From Coprinopsis marcescibilis (lineage: Eukaryota > Basidiomycota > Agaricomycetes > Agaricales > Psathyrellaceae), in the NCBI GenBank assembly GCA_004369085.1, contig ML210247.1, positions 34,611 through 98,610 on the forward strand: a stretch of DNA of 64,000 bases, read 5' to 3'. Each line of letters begins with the position of its first letter. Position 1 is the stretch's first letter. Positions 1 to 14,879 of this stretch are shown here, piece after piece. Position numbers and translations under genes: made by a program. The notes below the pieces were generated by a model. It saw only the letters and a list, made by a program, of their open reading frames with translations, made no database searches and was not told the DNA's origin.

Positions 1-14
1 GCATTCGACCACCC

Positions 15-1366
15 ATGCCCATTACCCGAATCACAGCTGACCAGAAACGGCGACTTCTGGCTGCTGCCGCCTTTCTTCTGAATGTTGTTACTGTTGCAAC
101 ACAACTCTACGCTTCTCCTCTGTATTGGAAACAGCCATATCACAACTCCAAGCTTTCGGGTGCTGAGTAGGTCGATGAACTGATTAAGGGCCATCCAAAA
201 AGAATCTGGTCAGAACTCGGCATGCGACTTCACGTGTTCCTAATTTTCGTGCATGAGTTGCGAGTCCTTTGCAACCTGACTGATTCACGAAATGGGGTGA
301 CACTGAATGAGCAGGCTGCTATCTTTCTGTACATGTGCCGCACAGGTCTCTCAGTGCAGCATGTGGGGGAAAGGTTTCAACGGTCAAACGAGACTATCAC
401 CATGTAGGATCTTGTCTCATTTCATTGATAACATTGCTTATCTACACACTTAGATATTTTTGCAAAATTCTACATGCAATATCATTGGGACCATTCTACA
501 ACAAATATGTTCGGCTTCCTTTGGCATCTGATCCAATCCCGGAGTTCATCAGCAGCCAACCACGGTTCTTTCCTTTTTTTCGAGATGCTCTCGGTGCACT
601 TGATGGGACACACATTAACTGTTGTCCATCAGCTGCTGACCGCCAGGCTGCTCGCAATCGGAAGGGAGGGACTATGCAGAACTGCTTGGCATGTGTCTCA
701 TTTACAATGCGGTTCTTATACATCCTCAGTGGTTGGGAAGGGTCGACAGCTGATGCCACAATGTATGCCCATTCCCGTTGCACAGATTTCCTGGTACCTG
801 CTGGAAAGTTCTATCTTGGTGATGCAGGCTTTGGGATATGCGACTCATTGATGGTTCCATACCGTGGCGTCAGGTATCACCTGGCTGAGTGGGGCAGAGC
901 AAATGCGCAGTTTGTCTATCTACTTATCTGCTTTGTGTATTATCTGCATGCTAGGCCAGCAACCAAAGAGGAGCTATACAACCTCTGCCATGCGTCAGCT
1001 CGGAATGTTGTTGAACGTGTTTTTGGTGTCTTAAAGAAAAAGTGGGAGATTCTAACCCGACCACCACATTTCCCAATATCAGATCAAGTCGAAATCCCTC
1101 CTGCACTTTGTGCGCTTCACAATTTCCTGATGGACCACGATCCTAGTGATATCAACAACTATCTATCGGGCTCCGACAATGATGAAGATCATCTTGATCC
1201 AATGCCTGGGACAACAATGCAAAACAACGACCTTGGGTCACTCACTATGGCAGCAGTCTCACCCATCGAGAAGGCCTGAGCCACAGCACTGCAGGATAAC
1301 ATTGCGCAAGCAATGTGGAATAGCTACCAAGCTGTACTAGCAGCAAGAGGAGAAGCTGATGATTAA
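15..1366 (+). pseudogene. PIF/Harbinger transposase (DDE nuclease), two premature stops
   Basis: This is a transposase of the PIF/Harbinger (HARBI1-like) type, which cuts and rejoins transposon ends. The N-terminal helix-turn-helix region is seen around EQAAIFLYMC...HVGERFQRSNETI, followed by the nuclease core with ALDGTHI, GDAGF and the conserved block SARNVVERVFGVLKKKW. A 50-bp GT-AG intron at 404-453 joins the two reading frames cleanly. The frame appears to start at the ATG at 15, but it meets TAG at 168-170 where family members usually have Trp, and TGA just after position 1276. Beyond that TGA a normal-looking tail (ALQDNIAQAMWNSYQAV) runs to TAA at 1364-1366. Both stops can be explained by single C-to-T or G-to-A transitions. 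A shorter product starting at 222 would lose part of the N-terminal domain. The left end of the element lies outside the window or was not recognised. Confidence 0.85.
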
Positions 1367-1482
1367 ATGAAGCACAATGCATGAATTAGAGTCAAAGGTT
1401 AATGTAACGACAGTGGGATGTGAGTATTAGGATGGTATATAATAAGTGCATTAAACGAATGTGGCGTAACGTGAGTTCAGAG

Positions 1483-2543
1483 TTAGGCAGAAGAGGAATA
1501 GGAGTTAGTGATCTGGGAGTCCACCCAAGCAGAAGAGAGATGGTGATCTTCAGCATCTTCGGCAAGCGTCAGGTAAGTGTCGCATGCAGTCTTGTCTTTG
1601 CGAAGGATGTCGATCATGGTGAGGAGTTCACAAGTGGCAAGGTGGCCATACTCGTTGGTGCAAAGCATCTTTATCACGTTAATGCAACGGCAAGGGGTTG
1701 GGTCAACAGAATTGGGAGGGGGTGCAAAGGTGGCAGCAACAGCCTCTCCAAAACTGGCGACAGAACACGCCATATCTTGAAGTGCAGTAGTCTCCAAAAC
1801 TGGTGACAGAACGCGCCATATCTTGAAGTGCAGTAGCACTGTTGGTTGCCTGATGGCGCCTGGATGCAGGGCGAGATGGCGTGACTGGAGTACAAACCTT
1901 CAACCCACTCTTGAAGGCAGGGGATGCGACAGGGGCATCTTCGGGATCAGATTTGTGACCCTCCAAGTCGTCATGTTCAGTATCTTGAGTTGAGGGGCTG
2001 TCGTCGTTGATGTTGTCCTCATTGGTGGTTCCAGCTGCACTGCTGGACTCCTGGGTGGGATGAAAGACGTTGGCACTGGTGGCGGAGCTGGGCATAAGCT
2101 CGGAAACCTTGTGGAAGTGCACCCATCCCTTGTTGCAGAAGGGTTTGGCCTCCAGGTGGTGACAGACATAGTTGTCCCAGGAATCGGCTATGTCAGAGGT
2201 AATGCTGGCCCCAGTATCATCATTCCAAGTCCAGCCAGAGACCTGCTGGATTGCACAAACAACGCGATAGATCTTCCGTAGCTTTTCCGCATATTAGAAC
2301 AGGAGATTGCGATGAGATACCAAAAAGACTCACAGCCGAGTACTTGTTCTGACAAATTTTGAACATCTTTATGGCCCCGCGCGAATGCAGGTGGGCAATG
2401 GATGAGGCAGCCGCCTCGAAGGTGGGCTTTTTAAAGTTTCCACCATCCCCAGCCTCAGACTGGTGCTCCAACAAGTAGTCGAGCAGCGCAGATTCTTCAG
2501 CCAGGGTCCAAAATGTGGGAGTTGCTGCATTTGCTGGGGCCAT
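1483..2543 (-). pseudogene. Harbinger accessory Myb/SANT-like DNA-binding protein, frameshifted
   Basis: This is the second gene usually carried by Harbinger elements. It encodes a Myb/SANT-like (trihelix) protein thought to help the transposase bind the element ends. It converges on the transposase gene. The N-terminal part contains FWTLAEESALLDYLLEH and FEAAASSIAHLHSRGAIKM. A 52-bp intron at 2282-2333 then restores LRKIYRVVCAIQQVSGWTWN and the typical SWDNYVCHHLEAKPFCNKGW segment. A Ser/Asp-rich linker follows. The original C-terminus (FAPPPNSVDPTP, then YGHLATCELLTMIDILRKD) is in a different frame because of a 46-bp tandem duplication at 1746-1837. Start choice: the ATG at 2543 precedes the domain directly; an in-frame ATG at 2591 is also possible. 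The gene is inactive as read. Confidence 0.75.
1746..1837. repeat. 46-bp direct tandem duplication inside the Harbinger accessory gene
   Basis: Two adjacent 46-bp copies, 1746-1791 and 1792-1837, differ at only two positions (C/T and A/G). Since 46 is not a multiple of 3, the duplication shifts the reading frame of the minus-strand gene, and the peptide TALQDMA recurs in two frames. It looks like a recent replication-slippage event after insertion. Confidence 0.9.
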
Positions 2544-2700
2544 GGTGAATGAGAGGATGGTGGGGGGCAAAGAAAGGTAGGATAAGTTCACTTACCTCAA
2601 TTCTAGCATGTTTTGAACCTGTGGGCACGATGGAACAACGAGGAAACAACGAGGAATGAGGGAGACGATGATATCAATAGGATTACTGATGAGGCTGTGA

Positions 2701-3830
2701 TCAGATTGCACACTGACCACTTACCATAATGAACGAAATATTGCCGGCATCAAAATAAGAATACACCCGTATTTTGGGGGCCGAAGGAGCCCTAAAGCTG
2801 CATTGGCTGAAGAGATGGGCATGGGTCTCAATAAAGGTCCCGCACCTGCACTGGATTTCACCATCAATGTTGAACCAGGTGCGGTATTTGCCCAGTGGAG
2901 CATGCCCAAGGATGCAGCAAGCCATCCTTGCCGTCGTCGCTATAGACTCAGTGGCAGTAGACGACAGCCAAGTACCCCCTTTGAGGACACTTGGCTTGAG
3001 AGGCCAGTCTTGCATGTCCCCCATTTGGAGGAAGTGCTTACCCCAGTAAGATGTATGTTGAAACTCAGATATCCAAGAATCAATGCATGATTTTGCAACC
3101 ACCTGGGGGACGCTATCGAGCGAGGTTTCGAGGCATCTGGACCTGGGGCAGATAGTCCCAAGCATGCCTGTAGGGCATCTCGGAGTTCCTTCTCAGACCT
3201 TCTCAGAGAAGGGAGGCCACTCCTGAGATGGGAGCAGTGTTAATGGGTCTAGAATGTCCAAGTCAACAGGTCTATTGGCTGCCAAATTGTATGTTCTGTG
3301 AAGGCCGGCCCACAGGACAGCAAGATGATGGCAAGGCTGTCCTTGGCATTGGATAGCCTTGCATGGTGGGAGTTTGCATTGTTTGACCCATTCCATCAGG
3401 TCCCACAGGTGCTTGCTCATGACTGCTACCTCTGCAATACAAGTATTGAAGAAGGTGCACTTGGTGGCCTTGACAGTCCGCCTGAAGTGGGCCCAATCCT
3501 TGGGAAATCCTGTGGATCAGACCATTTTGAGACTCTTGGCACAGGTGGCATTCCACCAGGGCCTAGAGCAAGATGTGATGTTCTTCTTGGCTGTGTGGGT
3601 ATTCCACAAAGCCAAGATTAGGGCGGAGATGGCCTTGGCCCTCTCCTCCACATCATCAGGTGTTCAGATCAATGCCTCCTTGTGGAGCTTGCCTAATTCC
3701 GCAGTAACCTGTGCAAGGAATTCATCTTCCTGCTCAGGGTCTAAGAAGCCACACTTCCTTTGATTCTGCCAATTGCCAATGTTGACAACAGCAGAGAGGG
3801 GTACATGGAGGCAAGGGGTGGGGTATTTGA
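2701..3830 (-). pseudogene. LINE (non-LTR retrotransposon) remnant lacking the reverse transcriptase core
   Basis: Read on the minus strand, this region starts near 3830 with the end of what looks like an endonuclease domain (VPLSAVVNIGNWQNQRKCGF). It continues through the linker (WNTHTAKKNITSCSRPWWN; TVKATKCTFFNTCIAEVAVM; LWDLMEWVKQCKLPPCKAIQ) to the motif SAPGPD that opens the reverse transcriptase. There the sequence jumps, near 3135, to the C-terminal region (ARMACCILGHAPLGKYR, then a C-x-CG...ETHAHLFSQC zinc-finger-like motif) ending at 2701. The catalytic palm, including the expected aspartate pair, is missing. In-frame stops (one TGA where Trp is expected) and a 10-bp duplication near 3195-3215 add further damage. 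It is a dead fragment; the family assignment rests on motifs remembered from fungal LINEs. Confidence 0.65.
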
Positions 3831-4524
3831 GGTCTTAAAGGGTGAAGTTGTATCACTGTTGTTGCTGTCATCCTCAGTACTATCCTCAGGTACCACATCT
3901 TCTTCCACTTTGTCTTCTTCACACCCATCGTAATCATCACCAAGGCCACCACCAAATGCATGTACATTTTCTAGAGAGTTGTCATCAACTAGGTTCTGGG
4001 AATTGTTGTTGTCTGGTCCAATGGGCAGACATGCCATTGGTGTAGTCAGAATAGCTGCCACACCTGTAGAGCTGGTTGCAGTACTCTTTGTTGACAAGAA
4101 TTTGCCTAATCCACTGGTCAAGTGGCTGGCAGGAGCAGCAACAGTGGGCTGTGGTGGTCCAGCTTGAAAACCAGTGCTTGATACATGCTAAGAAACAACT
4201 TAGAGTCCTGGTCCATATTTCAGATCCAAAATGCACTCATAAATCAGCCAAAAGTAATGGAAACACCATTGTTTGTGTCCTATGTGCAAGAGAATACCTT
4301 CCTTGGCTGTTCTGGCTGCCTTTTGGGTGACAGCAGCTTCCCTTGTGCTTTGCACTCAGCTGCTTCATGCTGTCACTTGCCTGAACCATGTAGTTGACCA
4401 ACTGGTTGTTTTGCTGGCTTGGAAGCAAGGGGTGTGCTTTTGGCTTTGCTGCCTTGCAGTCACCCCTGTTTCCACTTGACAAGGGTGGTGTTTGAGGTGA
4501 GGGCTTCATTGGTGTCACAGGCAA
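3820..4524 (-). pseudogene. Unassigned acidic/Ser-Thr-rich reading frame, probably part of a mobile element
   Basis: Two minus-strand open segments can be joined by a plausible intron whose donor is near 4298 and whose acceptor is near 4191. The first (ATG at 4524) is Pro/Lys/Gln-rich with QQNNQLVNYMVQASDSMKQL. The second contains GPPQPTVAAPASHLTSGLGK and then a strongly acidic stretch (GDDYDGCEEDKVEEDVVPED). I recognise no domain. Its position between a LINE fragment and AT-richer DNA, and its overlap with the LINE end near 3820, suggest transposon debris or a nested element rather than a host gene. Confidence 0.3.
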
Positions 4525-5047
4525 AGCTGACTGGTGTGCTGAAATGGATTTGTTGCAGCAGGGGCTGTAGAGGGGCAGAACACATGGCTGAGAACATATA
4601 AGTCATCCTGTGTTACCAGTAATGACATCAGGTAATGTACCTTACAATGAATCCTGAGATTCCAGCTGGGATGAGTGTGAAGATGATTCAAGGTGTTGAC
4701 AAAATTAATGTGAACATGAGACCAGACGGACATCCAAGGGTATTGAAAAAACATGTACTGAAGTGTTTCCATGGGTAAGGATTGTGCTGTAGAGCTGCAC
4801 ATTTTCTTCTTTATGAACTGTTGTTTTTGAAATGAAGCCATGAAAAGACAATGAGATGGCAAATGAACATTATGAACAGTGGTCTTCCAACTTAGTTTCT
4901 ATTATTTTGGCAAATTACATAATTAATCAAATTTCAGTAGCAATAGCAATAACTGCTACTATCACCAGCGAATCTTAGCACAGCCACCACAGGTTGACAA
5001 TGACCGACTTCGATTAACTTGCGTTCCGCCAACTCTCTCCGACTACG
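4525..5047. other. Boundary between mobile DNA and host genes
   Basis: I see no supported gene here. Base composition becomes AT-rich around 4860-4940 just before the KGD4 start codon. This segment should contain the KGD4 promoter and the right border of the repeat block; no terminal inverted repeat or target duplication was recognised. Confidence 0.5.
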
Positions 5048-5510
5048 ATGAAGGCTACCCTCCGTTTCTGCAGCCAGTTCCGCAAACCGTCCATTCATTT
5101 CATTGGCAAGCGCCAAATTCCCTCCAGTGCGTATACTGTCCCCAGGAACCTTTCTTTCCTTCTCTATCCTCCTTTCTCCGGGAGGCTGGAAGGCTAATAA
5201 ATTACTGACGCCGGTCTCTGCAGCTCGCGACATCCCCCACCCACACCCAGCCGCACCACCCGAGTACCAACGAGTGTTCACCGCGCAAGACGCTAGCACT
5301 CAATCGACGCCGTCGACGCCGGTCTCGAAAGAGGGAACCACCGCCGCAGCCTACGTTCACTTCTGGGAGGCGCCTTCACACATATGGAGGCCTCGCGTTA
5401 GCCAGCTTTCAGACAAGGAGATGGACTCGATAATGGTGAGTGATTAGCCTCTCGTCTTGAAGAATGTTGCTCATGAAGAACTTTCGCAGAGCGGAGGAGC
5501 GACATGGTAA
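5048..5510 (+). CDS. KGD4: KGD4/YMR31-type subunit of the mitochondrial 2-oxoglutarate dehydrogenase complex
   Basis: This encodes a small mitochondrial protein of the Kgd4 (Ymr31/MRPS36) family, which tethers the E3 subunit to the E1-E2 core of 2-oxoglutarate dehydrogenase. Three exons are inferred: 5048-5126, 5224-5435 and 5490-5510, with GT-AG introns between. The N-terminus (MKATLRFCSQFRKPSIHFIGKRQ) is basic, fits a targeting sequence and contains the typical HFIGKRQ. After the intron come HPHPAAPPEY, a Ser/Thr linker, and the family signature FWEAPSHIWRPRV followed by SGGATW at the very end. The total of about 110-115 residues matches the family. The terminal exon of 21 bp encodes only SGGATW and the stop codon, so it is easily missed by gene finders. 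The gene is convergent with the proteasome gene downstream. Confidence 0.9.
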
Positions 5511-5744
5511 AACTAATGTATATACACACCCGTTACGTGTCCCGAGGACTCCTGGCAAATAGATGTTGTCGCTTTCCCCCTCCCCCCCAATCTACACGAG
5601 AAAACCTTTCAAAGCGAATCGCAGAATGAAATATCTCAGCTACATGTCTTGATATGGTCTGGCGGCCAAGTCTCGTCGAAAATGCAGACAAGAATGATGT
5701 ACAGCATGCTAATTAACTACTTCAGTTATGGTCAACACAGATTC

Positions 5745-6868
5745 CTAATCTTTCTCAGCATATGCAAGCAAATGCTTCTCGATTTCCGGCTCGGCCATTA
5801 CCCTCCACTGTCCCCTCGTCTTCTCATCCTCGTCCTCGCTTGTCGAAACAAGCCCGATCTCAATCTCCCCGGGCTTGTAGTCGGTTGCATGCACAGCCGA
5901 CATGACTTCAATCGCAATCTACGCCAAACCCATGTTGATCAGCCTACGTGTCAGCTCCTTGTGAAGAGAAGGCGCACCTCGATAACCTGATCCCTGGACA
6001 AAGTCTTGCCAGCCCTTGGCGCGTCCTCGCCCCCACGACCATTGTCCAACTTCTTCCACTTCTTCTCCAGATGATTCATGGCTTCCTGCTGCTTTTGGCC
6101 CGCTGCAGTCGCATGGAATCCGACAAAGTATCCCGCGGGATCGAGCTTGAACACCTGAGGTCCAAATTCAGGGTCGATGCCAATGATAATCATAGCTTTC
6201 AAAACGATAATGAGCTTTCTTTCAATGATGTAATGTAAATAACAGGATACTCACCGATTCCTAGAGGGCGCATTGCGGCTCTTTGGGTATACACCTGGTT
6301 AATGTCTGCCATTCTCCGTGCCAACGCGTCCGGAGTGATCTCATATCCGTACTTGTGTCGGAATTGAGCAGCTTCACTCCTTGCCCTAAAGACCTGTGCC
6401 TTCGCATCCGCTACAAATCAAACGGTAAGCTAAACAGCTACTTGTCCAAGAAGCTGCATACCAATGAGCCCGGTCACAACACAGCCAATTGTTGGAGTAA
6501 TGCTGAATAAATGGGTAATCGTCGAAGCGTCAAGCAGCTTGTCCTGAAGTAAACCTTTCAGCAAACGCTAGCCAGAACCAGCATTAAGAACGGATAAACG
6601 TACAGGGACCTTCTTCTGAGTGATGACAACGGAGGTATCCTTCCCTCTCACAGAGATCGCGGTATGCGCAGAGCCAGAAATGGCCTTGAACGCATATTCT
6701 GACATGCAGCATCAGGATCAGCACTCTCTAGATGCACGACAACCATACCGACTTGGTAGAGTCGTCCCTCGGGGGAGAAGACTGTCAGATATCTGTAGTT
6801 ACAATCAGACACCCGAAATTATTTGATGCAAGTGAAGATACATACCTATCGTAGGACGTTCGCGACAT
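5745..6868 (-). CDS. SCL1: 20S proteasome subunit alpha type-1/6 (SCL1/PSMA6)
   Basis: This is an outer-ring alpha subunit of the 20S proteasome. The protein starts [18 protein letters not shown] (exon 1 is only 23 bp, 6846-6868), then [17 protein letters not shown], the standard alpha-subunit N-terminal helix. Later exons carry [61 protein letters not shown] and [20 protein letters not shown]. The last exon ([20 protein letters not shown]) ends with the stop codon at 5745-5747. All reading frames join across about six short introns without stops, so the gene appears intact. Its start lies 177 bp from the divergent RPC1 start. The assignment to alpha type-1 in yeast numbering (PSMA6 in animals) rests on the YDRY...QVEYAFKA and [12 protein letters not shown] motifs. 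Confidence 0.93.
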
Positions 6869-7045
6869 TAGAGAGCAGAAAGCAAGCGGCAGGCAATAAT
6901 TGGCCGCTTGGCGCGGTCGAGGACGCGCAAGTCGTCGATCACGAGATCTCCGCGGCCGTACCGCTCGGGCCGAACCAGAGCCAAGATTAAAGTCGGATTT
7001 GGCTTGAGCGTCTCTTGGTCTGCTAAAGTCCAAACTGTTGTGGGC
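6869..7045. promoter_or_regulatory. Shared divergent promoter of SCL1 and RPC1
   Basis: Only 177 bp separate the two start codons. The segment is GC-rich in the middle (around 6895-6975) and has no convincing TATA box, as expected for a bidirectional housekeeping promoter. Control elements cannot be named from sequence alone. Confidence 0.55.
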
Positions 7046-12263
<5,218 letters not shown>

Positions 12264-12771
12264 TCATTCAAGATGATTACTCGCTCGCGAAAATCCCTCT
12301 AATCTTCTATCCGTTGCCAAATTTGACATATCCAGATACAGTCGACTTTACCATCGCCCATCATGATCACCAACAGGGTTTCCTTTATATCTAATCATAG
12401 TAGAATGTAGTTGTACTTACCAAGAATAAATCAGTTCCAAACTTACATGTACAGCTTTCATGACGGGTGTCCCGTGGAACACAGCATGTCAAGCAGACAC
12501 ATGTCAGTAAGCGCCGGGATATCCGGTGGGCTCAGCTGTCAAGCACCCCGCCACAAAGGCATTAATTTCCGATATGTCGTTATCAGATCAAATATAGCGT
12601 GTCATTACTTTCAATATACAGCGGTACCACAGGTTGCTTTGGGTCACAGTAGAAATACATAGAAGAGAAACGGAGCGGGTATACTCTCTTCAGCAGGATG
12701 TTTCACATAGCTTTACAGTTAATCAAAAGTCTCCACCAAAGTCTCCAAAGTCTCCTGAATCTACAGATGAA
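12264..12771. other. Convergent intergenic region between RPC1 and the WW-domain gene
   Basis: About 0.5 kb without a supportable gene on either strand. It should hold the two 3' ends. No repeat or RNA gene was recognised. Confidence 0.6.
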
Positions 12772-14091
12772 TCAGTAAAATGTTTTGTTTACGGACTGGA
12801 GCTCACCTTCAAACGAGTCACCAATAGCGTCTGCAGCCAACACACCTCCAACAACACCTAGGCCAACAGCGCCAGCCGCACCAGCGACCATAGCTCCCTT
12901 ACCCAAGCCACCACCAGATTTGTGAGTCTGACCATGCGATCCGTACGATCCATGAGACCCATGTCCCTGATAGTACGCTTGAGGCGGAGCATAACCTCCA
13001 TAACCTCCATGTTGACCCCCATACCCAGGCTGTCCTCCATATCCATGTCCTCCAGACCCATGTCCACCACTCGCATGCTTGCCTCCAAGCGCACCACCCA
13101 ACGCACCCATAAGGCCTCCCGAACTACCATGGCTTCCACCGTGGCCTCCACCATGGTTACTCCCATGCTTTCCTCCGCCCAGCAAAGAACCAAGCATCCC
13201 CGCTGGCCCACCACTTCCATGACTGCCACCATGACTTCCACCATGGCTGCTCCCATGCTTTCCTCCAGCCAAAGCCGTTAGAGAACCAAGCATTCCTGCC
13301 GGTCCACCACTTCCATGACTTCCACCACCATGGCTGCTGCCATGCTTTCCGCCAGCCAACGACGCTAGCGAACCAAGCATACCTGCACTTCCTCCCCCAG
13401 TCTTCTTACCCATCAGTCCTCCCAACAACGCACCTAGGCAAGTTCATTCAAACGATAAGAATTCATCCCTTCGTTCCATATAAGATAAGGTAACATACCG
13501 GTCATTCCCTTCTCTCCGGCACCCGCACCCGGCGCAGTCTGCGCATGCGCATCCTGGGGTTGTTGGTGCTGGCCATACGAATTGTTCGAAGCTCCATAGT
13601 CTCCATAGGCACCCTGTGGATTGGAATACCCATACGGGTTGTTCGATTGCAGTGCACCTTGGGAATACTGATGTTCTCCTCCCGCAGGAGAAGTGGGACC
13701 CCCGGGGTAGGTAGACACACCCGGGAACCCGGGACCCGAGGGAGCGTTCACGCTCGAAGGACTCGGGGTGGGGAGAGCAGGAGCCTGATCACTGTTATAG
13801 GCCGGGGGCTGCGCGTGAACGGGAGGGGGCGGGCCCAATGGGTGCTCCCAGGTAGTAACAGGTGGGTTAGCCGCCGTGTTCACAAAGTACCTATCAAACT
13901 GTTATATCAAAACCGTCACATTACAAAAAGAAGCGAAAATTACCATGCTTTATAGCTGAAAAAGACCGCTATTAGCTTGCGATAAGATAAAAAGACGATA
14001 GAGGGGTTTACTTGGCGTCATACTGTGAGATCCAGCCAGGCGGCAAGACCCTGCTATCAGGATTGGAGGGACTGGCGTAGGGGTTGGACAT
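12772..14091 (-). CDS. WW-domain protein with Gly/His/Ser-rich repeats and glycine-rich hydrophobic tail
   Basis: Four exons are inferred: 14012-14091, a 12-bp micro-exon at 13944-13955, 13499-13890 and 12772-13433. Once spliced, the N-terminus forms a WW domain (LPPGWISQYDANYKAWYFVN then PPVTTWEHP), with both tryptophans and the final proline, so it should bind proline-rich ligands. Pro/Tyr-rich low-complexity sequence follows (HPLGPPPPVHAQPPAY). The last exon encodes several copies of a GGKHGSSHGG...GGPAGMLGSL unit, a Gly/Tyr/Gln segment, and a hydrophobic GAAGAVGLGVVGGVLAADAI stretch that could insert in or peel onto a membrane. Fungal proteins of this kind are usually annotated only as WW-domain or glycine-rich proteins, so the cellular role is unknown. 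The WW call is strong; the function beyond ligand binding is not known. Confidence 0.85.
13090..13420 (-). repeat. Degenerate tandem repeats encoding GGKHGSSHGG/GGPAGMLGSL units
   Basis: Three to four imperfect copies of an approximately 75-105 bp unit lie in the last exon of the WW-domain gene. They differ by small in-frame gains of GGSH triplet blocks, which suggests slippage that kept the frame. Length variation between strains is likely. Confidence 0.75.
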
Positions 14092-14879
14092 CTGTAGTAG
14101 GTGAAGATGAGGGTATGTAGCAAGAAAGATTAGTAACGACTAGTCTCCAAGACGGTTATATCTACTCCCAAGGCAATGGGTCTCGTAACTGGCTCAAGTT
14201 CAGTCCACTGCATCACGCAGTCGCACAGCATCAAGGCTGTACATAGCCCGCGTAGAGATTGTGCTTCTTATTCCAGTAGACGCCCCTGTTGACCACAGCG
14301 GCAGAAATAGAATTATTCCGCGTATCCACATGGCGGTGTGTGTCCGCCCCGGCGATACCCATGTGCAGAAAGTCGGAATCCCATGAGAGATTTTCCAAGT
14401 TGCGATCCGGAGAACCTTGATACCTTGATACCGATGTCGTAAGGCGACTCAATTCAACTAGGTTTCTACAACAAGGTAAAAAAAAAGAAATTTGGCTTTA
14501 CACCAAGTATCGTAGTGCGACGATGACAGCAAAAAACAGATTAAGATTATAGAGTAAAGCAAAGAAGAGGCCCAAGCAAAAATGAGTTAAAACGTTCACG
14601 GATGTAGCCGCGGAGGCCCAAAGTTTAATGGTGAGTACTAAAGCGCGGAGAATTATAACCAAAGGCTAGCATAAGAGAAGCAACGAACGTCGTCAGCGAT
14701 TGCGCTTGAAATATCATCATAATCATCGTTAACTTGAAACTTCATGGTATCGAAAACAAATCCATCGTCCGTCCTCCTGAGAAGGAATGTGTGAGAGAAC
14801 AAGGTGGGACGGCGGCGAGAAATGGAAATAACGAGGGGAATTTCGTGGGAGGCCTGGGTAAATCAACACCGCTCATCGC
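14092..14879. other. Intergenic region between WW-domain and HMG-box genes
   Basis: About 0.8 kb. Minus-strand open stretches such as 14231-14452 have no recognisable domain and start codons in poor context. The segment should carry the WW gene promoter and the HMG gene 3' end; nothing else is supported. Confidence 0.55.

Noticed and set aside
13090..13420. Regular spacing of repeats considered as a CRISPR-like array
   Set aside because: The repeats are coding (Gly/His/Ser peptide units), imperfect, without unique spacers, in a eukaryotic gene.
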